NCBI GenBank assembly: GCA_017560855.1
Contig: JAFZEB010000147.1
Coordinates: 1-5,045, forward strand
From: Ruminiclostridium sp.
GTDB taxonomy: Bacteria; Bacillota; Clostridia; Oscillospirales; Oscillospiraceae
Length of the DNA stretch: 5,045 bases
Direction: 5' to 3'
Below the pieces are notes generated by a model. The model saw nothing but the letters and a program-made list of their open reading frames with translations, searched no databases and was not told the DNA's origin. Positions 1 to 4,465 of this stretch are shown piece after piece. The position numbers and the translations under genes were made by a program. How positions within the stretch are numbered: the first letter of the stretch is position 1; each line of letters begins with the position of its first letter.

Positions 1-51
1 GTCTACCGACTGGCCGACCCGGGCATGGGATGGGGAGGTGACCGCACGTGA
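1..51 (+). CDS. C-terminal tail of an ABC transporter permease (DppB/OppB-like), partial
   Basis: Frame 1 is open from the left edge and ends in TGA at 49-51, giving 16 residues, VYRLADPGMGWGGDRT. The Y-x-L-x-DP pattern followed by a short polar tail resembles the C-terminus of DppB/OppB/NikB permeases, which usually end in a 'DPR' cytoplasmic tail. The downstream gene begins inside this stop codon (GTGA, 4-base overlap), as expected for translationally coupled B and C permeases of one peptide/nickel importer. The fragment is too short to identify by itself; the call rests mainly on the position directly before a DppC-type gene. Confidence 0.6.
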   Translation, partial: VYRLADPGMGWGGDRT

Positions 52-899
52 AGAAGCGTACCTCTCCTGTTGTCCAGCGGTTCCTGGCCGATAAGCTGGC
101 CACCGCCTGCCTTGTTTTCTTGGGGGTTGAAATCATCCTCCTTCTAATCCTGCCCCTGATTCTGGGCCAGGACCCGAACCTTACCGACAAGTCCGCTGGT
201 TTCTGGGCAGCCCCCAGTTCGGCCCATCTTCTGGGCACCGATGATGTGGGCCGTGACATTCTGGCCCGGCTTCTCTACGGCGGTCAGATCTCCCTGTTGG
301 TGGGCTATCTCTCTGCCATTCTGGGCACTCTGCTGGGTGTTCCCCTGGGCCTGTTGGCCGGTTACAAGGGCGGGAAATGGGAATACTGGATCATGCGCGC
401 CTGCGATACCTTCCAGTCCTTCCCCAGCCTGATCCTGGTCCTGTGCCTGGTCTCCCTGCTGGGTCCTTCTGTGTGGAATATTATTCTGGTCCAGGGTGTG
501 TTGGGCTGGTCTTCTGTGGCCCGTCTGGTCTACGGAAGTACCCTTTCCGTGAAGAAAAAAGAGTATGTGGAAGCCTCCCGTGCCCTGGGTGCCACGGACA
601 AGGCCATCCTGTTCCAAACCATTCTTCCCAACGTCATTGCCCCGGTGTGGGCGGCCTTCCCCATGAAGGTGGGGCGGGCCATCCTGTCTGAGTCCAGCCT
701 GAGTTTTCTGGGCGTGGGTCTGCGAACCCCTCAGGCCTCCTGGGGCAACCTGATGCAGAATGCCCTGGAGCTCATCACCCTGACCACCCGACCCTGGGCT
801 TGGATCCCTCCCGGCCTGTGCATCGTGGTCACGGTTCTGGCCCTTCTGCTGGTGGGTGAGGGACTGCGAAAAGCCTTGAATCCCAGAGGTAATATCTAA
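48..899 (+). CDS. ABC transporter permease, DppC/OppC/NikC family (peptide or nickel uptake)
   Basis: This is an inner-membrane subunit of a binding-protein-dependent importer for di/oligopeptides, nickel or a similar solute; it pairs with the upstream permease to form the channel. The 283-residue length is normal for the family. Visible features: a hydrophobic N-terminal segment at about 19-40; the family hallmark HLLGTDDVGRDILARLLYGG at 60-79; further membrane segments near 82-104, 122-138, 143-163, 197-217 and 254-272; the EAA loop that docks on the ATPase at 175-195 (EASRALGATD then ILPN); SLSFLGVGLRTPQASWG at 217-233; and a C-terminal GEGLRKALNPR, a variant of the usual GDxLRDxLDPR. The start is GTG at 48, overlapping the upstream TGA, with GGGGAGGTG at 32-40 as ribosome binding site. 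Substrate cannot be read from the permease. No ATPase or binding-protein gene follows; an independent promoter and pyk come next. Confidence 0.93.
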   Translation: MKKRTSPVVQRFLADKLATACLVFLGVEIILLLILPLILGQDPNLTDKSAGFWAAPSSAHLLGTDDVGRDILARLLYGGQISLLVGYLSAILGTLLGVPLGLLAGYKGGKWEYWIMRACDTFQSFPSLILVLCLVSLLGPSVWNIILVQGVLGWSSVARLVYGSTLSVKKKEYVEASRALGATDKAILFQTILPNVIAPVWAAFPMKVGRAILSESSLSFLGVGLRTPQASWGNLMQNALELITLTTRPWAWIPPGLCIVVTVLALLLVGEGLRKALNPRGNI

Positions 900-905
900 A
901 GGGAC

Positions 906-933
906 TTGCAATTTTCACAGAATTTGTTAGAAT
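906..933 (+). promoter_or_regulatory. Predicted sigma-A promoter of pyk
   Basis: TTGCAA at 906-911 and TAGAAT at 928-933 are spaced by 16 bases, with transcription predicted to start near 940. The second box matches TATAAT in five of six positions, the first matches TTGACA in four of six. A second TAGAAT directly follows at 933-938. No clear hairpin terminator lies between the permease stop (897-899) and this site, so read-through from the transporter operon is possible. Confidence 0.6.
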
Positions 934-937
934 AGAA

Positions 938-952
938 TTATGGATTCCATAA
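938..952. promoter_or_regulatory. 15-base palindrome at the predicted pyk start site (candidate operator)
   Basis: TTATGGATTCCATAA has perfect 7-base arms around one central T. It sits immediately downstream of the -10 boxes and covers the expected transcription start, a classic place for a repressor to bind. No T-run follows, so it is not a terminator. I do not recognise it as the site of a known regulator. Confidence 0.4.
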
Positions 953-982
953 AATGCCATCTAACTGGTGGTATCAACTCCC

Positions 983-990
983 AAGGAGGT
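983..990 (+). promoter_or_regulatory. Ribosome binding site fixing the pyk start
   Basis: AAGGAGGT at 983-990 is a near-perfect anti-16S match and lies 7 bases before the ATG at 998. The frame is also open from a GTG at 968, but that start would place this site inside the coding region and add ten residues upstream of the conserved TKIICTMGP start of the enzyme. The ATG at 998 is therefore chosen. Confidence 0.9.
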
Positions 991-997
991 ATCTGCC

Positions 998-2740
998 ATG
1001 CGTAAGACCAAGATCATCTGTACCATGGGTCCTGCTACCGATGACCCTGCCGTTCTGGAGGCTCTCATCCAAAACGGCATGAACGTGGCCCGTTTCAACT
1101 TTTCCCACGGCAGTCACGCCGAGCATAAGGGCCGTCTGGAGAACCTGAAAGCTGCCCGCCAGAAGCTGGGCATTCCCGTGGGCGCTCTGCTGGACACCAA
1201 GGGTCCTGAGATCCGCCTGAAGCAGTTTGTGAATGGCAAGGAGATCCTGGAAACCGGGCAGACCTTTACCCTTACCACCCGGGAGGTGGAAGGTACCCGG
1301 GAGATCTGCTCCATCAGCTATCGCAACCTGCCCCAGGATGTGAAGGCGGGTACCACCATCATGCTGGATGATGGTCTCATTCGCATGACTGCCCTGGAGG
1401 TCACCGACACCGATATCGTCTGCCGTGTGGAAAACGGCGGTCCCATCAAGGACAAGAAGGGGGTCAACGTTCCCGGCGTTCATCTGTCTATGCCTTACAT
1501 GAGCGCCCAGGACCGGGCAGACATTCTCTTCGGCATCCAGGAGGGCTTTGACTTTGTGGCGGCCTCCTTCTGCCGGAATGCTCAGGATGTGGAGGAGATT
1601 CGCCGCCTGCTGGACGACCATCAGTCTGATATGCGTATCATCGCCAAACTGGAGAATCAGGAAGGCGTGGACAATGTGGATGAGATCCTGGCTGTGGCCG
1701 ACGGCATCATGGTTGCCCGCGGCGACATGGGCGTGGAGATCGACTTTACCGAGATCCCTGTCATCCAGAAGAACCTCATCAAGCGGACCCTGTCCATGGG
1801 CAAGCATGTCATCACCGCCACCCAGATGCTGGACAGCATGATGTCCAATCCCCGACCCACCCGTGCGGAGATCACCGACGTGGCCAACGCCGTCTACGAC
1901 GGCACTTCCGCCATCATGCTTTCCGGTGAGACTGCCGCAGGCAAATACCCCGTGGAGGCAGTGAAGACCATGGCGGCCATTGCCCTGCGAACTGAGTCTG
2001 ACATCAACTACTTTGGCCGTTCTCAGGAGGTCATTTCCTCCATTCGTCTGGGTATCGGCGGCGCAACGGCCCATGCCGCCTGCACCACTGCCCAGGACCT
2101 GAACGCTTCTGCCATCATTACTATGTCCACCTCCGGTGTTACCCCTCGTCTGGTGAGCCGGTTCCGTCCCGACTGTCCCATCATCGCCTGTGTTCTGGAC
2201 GAAAAGGTTCAGCGGCAGCTGGCCCTCACCTGGGGCGTTACCCCCATCATCATGAACTATGTGGACTCCACTGACGAGATGATGGACAATGCCGTGGCCA
2301 AGGCTCTGGAGGCCGGTTACATCAAGCAGGATGACCTGGTGGTCATCACCGCCGGTGTTCCTGCCGGTCTGGCCGGCAGCACCAACATGATGAAGGTCCA
2401 TCAGGTGGGCAGCACCATCCTCAACGGTGTGGGCGTCAGTGACCGGGCCGCCAAGGGTGCCGTCTGTATCTGCCGGACGGTGGCCGACATGAAGGCAAAG
2501 TTCCGCCCCGGTATGATCCTGGTGGTTCCCCACACCAACAACGACATGATGCCCTATCTCCGTCAGGCTGCGGGTATCGTAGCCGAGGAGAACGGTCTGG
2601 GCAGCCATGCTGCTGTGGTGGGTCTGAGCCTGGAAAAGCCCGTCATCGTGGGTGCCCAGTCTGCCACCCGTGTTCTGCAGGACGGCATGAAGATCGCCCT
2701 GGATTGTGCACAGGGTGTGGTAAAAAAACTGGCTGAATAA
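998..2740 (+). CDS. pyk: Pyruvate kinase with C-terminal PEP-utiliser-type swivelling domain
   Basis: This cytoplasmic glycolytic enzyme transfers phosphate from phosphoenolpyruvate to ADP, giving pyruvate and ATP. The 580 residues match the long Firmicute form (about 585), not the 470-residue E. coli form. The order is: barrel domain A (about 1-68 and 168-340), lid domain B (69-167), regulatory domain C (about 350-472), and an extra domain (about 476-577) related to the swivelling domain of PEP-using enzymes, with its GSHAA motif at 535-539. Catalytic residues seen include R32, N34, S36, D66, T67, the signature IIAKLENQEGV at 214-224 with K217 and Mg2+ ligand E219, D243 in ARGDMG, and T275 in ATQML. 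E71 in DTKGPE is the glutamate usual in K+-dependent enzymes, but the following Thr (rabbit Thr120) is Leu74. The whole reading frame is intact. It has its own promoter, ribosome binding site and terminator, so it is probably transcribed alone. Confidence 0.98.
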   Translation: MRKTKIICTMGPATDDPAVLEALIQNGMNVARFNFSHGSHAEHKGRLENLKAARQKLGIPVGALLDTKGPEIRLKQFVNGKEILETGQTFTLTTREVEGTREICSISYRNLPQDVKAGTTIMLDDGLIRMTALEVTDTDIVCRVENGGPIKDKKGVNVPGVHLSMPYMSAQDRADILFGIQEGFDFVAASFCRNAQDVEEIRRLLDDHQSDMRIIAKLENQEGVDNVDEILAVADGIMVARGDMGVEIDFTEIPVIQKNLIKRTLSMGKHVITATQMLDSMMSNPRPTRAEITDVANAVYDGTSAIMLSGETAAGKYPVEAVKTMAAIALRTESDINYFGRSQEVISSIRLGIGGATAHAACTTAQDLNASAIITMSTSGVTPRLVSRFRPDCPIIACVLDEKVQRQLALTWGVTPIIMNYVDSTDEMMDNAVAKALEAGYIKQDDLVVITAGVPAGLAGSTNMMKVHQVGSTILNGVGVSDRAAKGAVCICRTVADMKAKFRPGMILVVPHTNNDMMPYLRQAAGIVAEENGLGSHAAVVGLSLEKPVIVGAQSATRVLQDGMKIALDCAQGVVKKLAE

Positions 2741-2749
2741 AAAAGAATG

Positions 2750-2783
2750 GCTCCGGCACCTTTGGGTGCCGGAGCTTTTGCTT
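2750..2783. terminator. Bidirectional intrinsic terminator between pyk and the convergent gene
   Basis: GCTCCGGCACC at 2750-2760 pairs perfectly with GGTGCCGGAGC at 2765-2775 around a TTTG loop (11 pairs). On the plus strand TTTTGCTT follows directly, ending pyk 9 bases after its stop. On the minus strand the hairpin is followed by CATTCTTTTTTATT (complement of 2736-2749), which serves the convergent gene whose stop is at 2782-2784. The stop of that gene overlaps the plus-strand T-run. Confidence 0.92.
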
Positions 2784-3378
2784 ACTTATAATATATGGAG
2801 ATGTATTCCAAGGGGATGATGGTATCCTCCCGGACTTCCCCCAGACAGGCCTCATACTCCCCGGTGACATCCTCCAGGACCAGGATGGGGTCTGGGCCTT
2901 TGGGCTGAAAGGTCACGGCCCAGTGGGAACAGGGGAGACCCTCATCAAAGGCAAAGGGCAGGATCTCGATGCCCACCTCTGACAGTCCCTGGGAGGCCCG
3001 GAGGATGGCGTTGGACAACTTCCGAACCCATTCCGGGGGTTCCGTCTCGTCAGGACCCTTGGTCATATCGTTTCGGACATAGCACAGCCAAACATCCGGT
3101 CGGGGGAAACAGGCGATGCGGATGGGGTAAGCCACCCCCAGACCGTTGTTCACGGGATACCGATGCTGCTCCGGGAAGGGGAGACGGATGTCCTGGGCCG
3201 CCCCCAGCATCTCGTCCAGCTCCCCCAGCTGTCTCCTGACAGTCAGCATATAGCCGATGAGGCATTGCTCCCGGTAGGGGAGACGATGATACCGGGCATA
3301 CCACTGCCGCCAGGCGAAGGGGTCCATCCCCAACCGGCAGTATAACTCCCATTCCCTGTCAAAGAATTCATGCAGCAT
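2782..3378 (-). CDS. Hypothetical protein, 198 residues, convergent with pyk
   Basis: I do not recognise the family. Start: ATG complementary to 3376-3378 with AAGGAGG nine bases upstream (complement of 3388-3394), a strong site. The frame is open further upstream to 3504, but those 42 extra codons translate the interspersed repeat and lack a ribosome binding site, so they are excluded. The product looks soluble: no signal peptide and no membrane segment. The N-terminal part (1-60) is helical in character and rich in Trp, Tyr and Arg (DPFAWRQWYARYHRLPYREQ at 19-38). The middle (75-105) alternates hydrophobic residues (VAYPIRIACFPRPDVWLCYV). The C-terminal part ends in acidic and beta-like stretches, including ILVLEDVTGEYEACLGEV at 165-182 and IPLEYISIYYK at the end. 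Five cysteines (C14, C39, C90, C99, C150) plus C178 show no metal-binding spacing. Codon use and the strong ribosome binding site argue for a real gene. No operon partner is visible. Confidence 0.82.
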   Translation of the reverse strand: MLHEFFDREWELYCRLGMDPFAWRQWYARYHRLPYREQCLIGYMLTVRRQLGELDEMLGAAQDIRLPFPEQHRYPVNNGLGVAYPIRIACFPRPDVWLCYVRNDMTKGPDETEPPEWVRKLSNAILRASQGLSEVGIEILPFAFDEGLPCSHWAVTFQPKGPDPILVLEDVTGEYEACLGEVREDTIIPLEYISIYYK

Positions 3379-3421
3379 AGTACAACGCCTCCTTAATTTG
3401 GAAATTCGTTTCTTTGGTGGC

Positions 3422-3449
3422 AAAAAAGCCTCCCTTGTGCAAAGGGAGG
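3422..3449 (-). terminator. Terminator-like hairpin in the leader of the 198-residue gene
   Basis: Read on the minus strand, CCTCCCTT (complement of 3442-3449) pairs with AAGGGAGG (complement of 3429-3436) around a 5-base loop, and is followed by C and six T (complement of 3422-3427). It has the form of a short intrinsic terminator. It belongs to the left copy of the interspersed repeat and lies about 28 bases before the ribosome binding site of the gene starting at 3378. It could end transcripts coming from the right, act as an attenuator, or be a passive end of the repeat. Confidence 0.5.
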
Positions 3450-3479
3450 TGCCGAGCGGATGCGAGGCGGAGGGATTGT
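3428..3479 (+). repeat. Left copy of the interspersed repeat
   Basis: Order on the plus strand: hairpin CCTCCCTT/AAGGGAGG (3429-3436 with 3442-3449), a degenerate second hairpin region (3451-3469, GCC...GGC only), then GAGGGATTGT (3470-3479). The second hairpin has decayed compared with the right copy, suggesting this copy is older or belongs to another subtype. Confidence 0.7.
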
Positions 3480-3537
3480 CCAGGAAAAACCTGCGAACTC
3501 GCATGAACTTTCAATAGAAACCGCTTGCTCCTGCCGC

Positions 3538-3590
3538 ACAATCCCTCAGTCACGGCTGAGCCGTGCCAGCTCCCTTTGCACAAGGGAGCC
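3538..3590 (-). repeat. Right copy of the interspersed repeat, opposite orientation
   Basis: Read on the minus strand: hairpin GCTCCCTT/AAGGGAGC (complement of 3582-3589 and 3569-3576), a perfect 7-base-pair hairpin CACGGCT/AGCCGTG around one base (3551-3557 with 3559-3565), then GAGGGATTGT (complement of 3538-3547). The intact second hairpin makes this the better preserved copy. Confidence 0.72.
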
Positions 3591-3626
3591 TTTGGGAGAG
3601 TTGAAATATAATACTATTTAGCTGTT

Positions 3627-3655
3627 ATTGTATCACATCGAAAGACATATTACAA
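3627..3655 (-). promoter_or_regulatory. Predicted minus-strand promoter for the 198-residue gene
   Basis: On the minus strand, TTGTAA (complement of 3650-3655), a 17-base spacer and TACAAT (complement of 3627-3632) line up, with TG one base before the -10 box (TGATACAAT, an extended -10). Transcription would start near 3620 and cross the whole repeat before reaching the ATG at 3378, giving an untranslated leader of about 240 bases. The surrounding 3600-3660 is AT-rich. Confidence 0.5.
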
Positions 3656-3700
3656 AGAAAAACACTGTCTCCATGGATTCAAGCCTGAGAGACAGTGTTT
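3650..3700 (-). terminator. Intrinsic terminator of the 95-residue gene
   Basis: AAACACTGTCTC (3660-3671) pairs perfectly with GAGACAGTGTTT (3689-3700), 12 pairs around a 17-base loop. Read on the minus strand, the hairpin begins 8 bases after the stop codon at 3709-3711 and runs into TTTTTCTTTG (complement of 3653-3662). The T-run overlaps the -35 box of the next minus-strand promoter. Confidence 0.8.
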
Positions 3701-3708
3701 GCGTTTCA

Positions 3709-3996
3709 CTATACAGGTCGAATTCCTTGAGCCAGAAGTATTTCCAAAAAGGAAGCCAGGAGGGCATTTTGTGTAATCAGAATATGAGAGACACCATCTT
3801 CTTCACGCAGAACATCTACCGCATATAGCACGGCAATTTTGCAATGGGCATCGGGCTGGAGCCAGATGTTGTATTCTTTCCCATTGATGCGAAGTGGAAG
3901 GATATAGTATGGAAATAAGGGAGGAGAGTAGGCATAGGCTGCAAGATCTTTGCAGAAAGCATCATATTGTCTTTGGGAAAGCTGTCTGGTAATCAT
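3709..3996 (-). CDS. Hypothetical protein, 95 residues, AT-rich gene
   Basis: I do not recognise the family. The chosen start is the ATG complementary to 3994-3996, with AAAGGGTG (complement of 4003-4010) six bases upstream. The frame is open to 4266, but that extension runs antisense through the thrS promoter and T-box leader and cannot be coding. The protein has no signal peptide or clear membrane helix. An N-terminal helix-like stretch (MITRQLSQRQYDAFCKDLAA) is followed by YSPPLFPYYILPLRINGKEY at 23-42, a beta-like segment around NIWLQPDAHCKIAVLYAVDV at 43-62, a charged LREEDG, and a C-terminal amphipathic helix (ILITQNALLASFLEILLAQG at 72-91). Its base composition is clearly more AT-rich than pyk or thrS, with ATA and other rare codons, which may point to horizontal gain. 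A dedicated terminator follows it, supporting a real transcript. It is divergent from thrS. Confidence 0.68.
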   Translation of the reverse strand: MITRQLSQRQYDAFCKDLAAYAYSPPLFPYYILPLRINGKEYNIWLQPDAHCKIAVLYAVDVLREEDGVSHILITQNALLASFLEILLAQGIRPV

Positions 3997-4088
3997 TGAT
4001 ATCACCCTTTCGCTATTATAAGGACAGGATACAGCAAATGCTCTGCAAATAACACAAGCCACAAGTCGGAAATTCACTTGAAGCACGG

Positions 4089-4107
4089 ATTTTGAGAAAT
4101 TTTGAGA
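4089..4107. repeat. Short tandem direct repeat upstream of the thrS promoter
   Basis: ATTTTGAGA occurs at 4089-4097 and again at 4099-4107, a 10-base period, which places both copies on the same face of the helix. It lies 28 bases upstream of the thrS -35 box in the 138-base gap between the divergent genes. It may be a protein-binding site or chance in an AT-rich stretch. Confidence 0.3.
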
Positions 4108-4134
4108 GGAAGAGGTTAGGCGGAAGAATCCCCC

Positions 4135-4163
4135 TTGACTTTCCGTCCTGAAAAGCATATAAT
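4135..4163 (+). promoter_or_regulatory. Strong sigma-A promoter of the thrS T-box leader
   Basis: TTGACT at 4135-4140 (five of six) and a perfect TATAAT at 4158-4163 are separated by exactly 17 bases. The start of transcription is predicted near 4170, just ahead of the T-box Stem I. Confidence 0.9.
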
Positions 4164-4169
4164 ATTTTC

Positions 4170-4435
4170 CGTTAAAATGGCAACGACGGGAACCTTGCCG
4201 GACTCCCACAGCACAGAGAGGGCGCTTCATTGGCTGAAAGAGCGCCTGCACCACGGACCGGACCAAGCACCATCCCCGAGCCGCCCACCGAATTTTTTAG
4301 TAGGCTGGGCCGGGCGCCGCCCGTTACAGCGGAAACGAAGCGGCACAGGTACGCCCTGTGCAAGCAGGGTGGAACCGCGAGATGCTCATACATCCCGCCC
4401 CTGAAACATCATCAGGGGCGGGATTTTTGTTTTTT
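4170..4435 (+). ncRNA. T-box riboswitch (tRNA-Thr sensing leader of thrS)
   Basis: This cis-acting leader binds uncharged tRNA and lets transcription proceed into thrS only when charged tRNA-Thr is scarce. Stem I can be folded: base CGGG/CCCG (4187-4190 with 4275-4278), helix CTTG-CCGG (4194-4201) with CCGG-CAAG (4258-4261, 4264-4267), the AGAGAG bulge at 4215-4220, and the top GGCGC/GCGCC (4221-4225 with 4242-4246) closing a loop that contains TTGGCTGAAA. The specifier candidate is ACC at 4269-4271 followed by A, a threonine codon. A Stem II-like hairpin is GCTG/CAGC (4304-4307, 4327-4330) enclosing CGGGC/GCCCG. Stem III is GCACAGG/CCTGTGC (4343-4349, 4355-4361). The T-box AGGGTGGAACCGCG is at 4366-4379; its TGGA would pair with a tRNA acceptor ending UCCA. 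The terminator completes the switch. Short open frames across this region are not genes. Confidence 0.96.
4392..4435 (+). terminator. Regulated terminator of the thrS T-box
   Basis: ATCCCGCCCCTGA (4392-4404) pairs perfectly with TCAGGGGCGGGAT (4412-4424) around a 7-base loop, followed by TTTTTGTTTTTT to 4435. The competing antiterminator would use GGG of the T-box (4367-4369) with CCC of the terminator's left arm (4394-4396). When the tRNA is charged this hairpin wins and thrS is not transcribed. Confidence 0.95.
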
Positions 4436-4465
4436 ACGCCCCACTAAAACAGGAGGAAAAGAATT

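Larger units (their letters stand above)
3428..3590. repeat. Composite inverted repeat element (two facing copies of an interspersed repeat)
   Basis: About 163 bases with matching ends: CCTCCCTTGTGCAAAGGGAG near the left end, and its counterpart on the minus strand, CTCCCTTGTGCAAAGGGAG, at the right end. Inner landmarks GAGGGATTGT (3470-3479) and ACAATCCCTC (3538-3547) mirror each other. The 58-base centre (3480-3537) holds two small hairpins (CAGG/CCTG and TGCG/CGCA). There is no transposase gene, so this is a MITE-like or extragenic-palindrome-like element. I recall very similar sequences scattered through Oscillospiraceae genomes, but copy number cannot be checked here. I see no convincing target-site duplication at its borders. 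Confidence 0.75.

Noticed and set aside
144..911. A 255-residue open frame antisense to the permease
   Set aside because: Low-complexity Gln, Gly and His-rich translation typical of a reverse-strand shadow of a GC-rich membrane protein gene.
906..930. Possible Rex (redox regulator) site in the pyk promoter
   Set aside because: TTTTCACAG and TTGTTAG resemble half sites only; there is no matching inverted partner at the right spacing.
974..2608. A 544-residue open frame antisense to pyk
   Set aside because: It mirrors the codon bias of pyk, is rich in His, Gly and Asp without domain sense, and has no ribosome binding site; the sense strand is unmistakably pyruvate kinase.
3428..3590. CRISPR array
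   Set aside because: Only two copies, in opposite orientation, with internal hairpins; no regularly spaced direct repeats and no cas genes.
3628..3828. 66-residue plus-strand frame starting at 3628
   Set aside because: It runs through the terminator and the 3' end of the minus-strand gene and has no ribosome binding site.
4015..4020. TATAAT on the minus strand just upstream of the 95-residue gene
   Set aside because: No -35 box at 16-18 bases, and the implied start site would fall inside the ribosome binding site. The promoter of this gene remains unidentified.
3997..4266. N-terminal extension of the 95-residue gene up to 4266
   Set aside because: It would be coded antisense to the thrS promoter and T-box Stem I; the ATG at 3996 has its own ribosome binding site.
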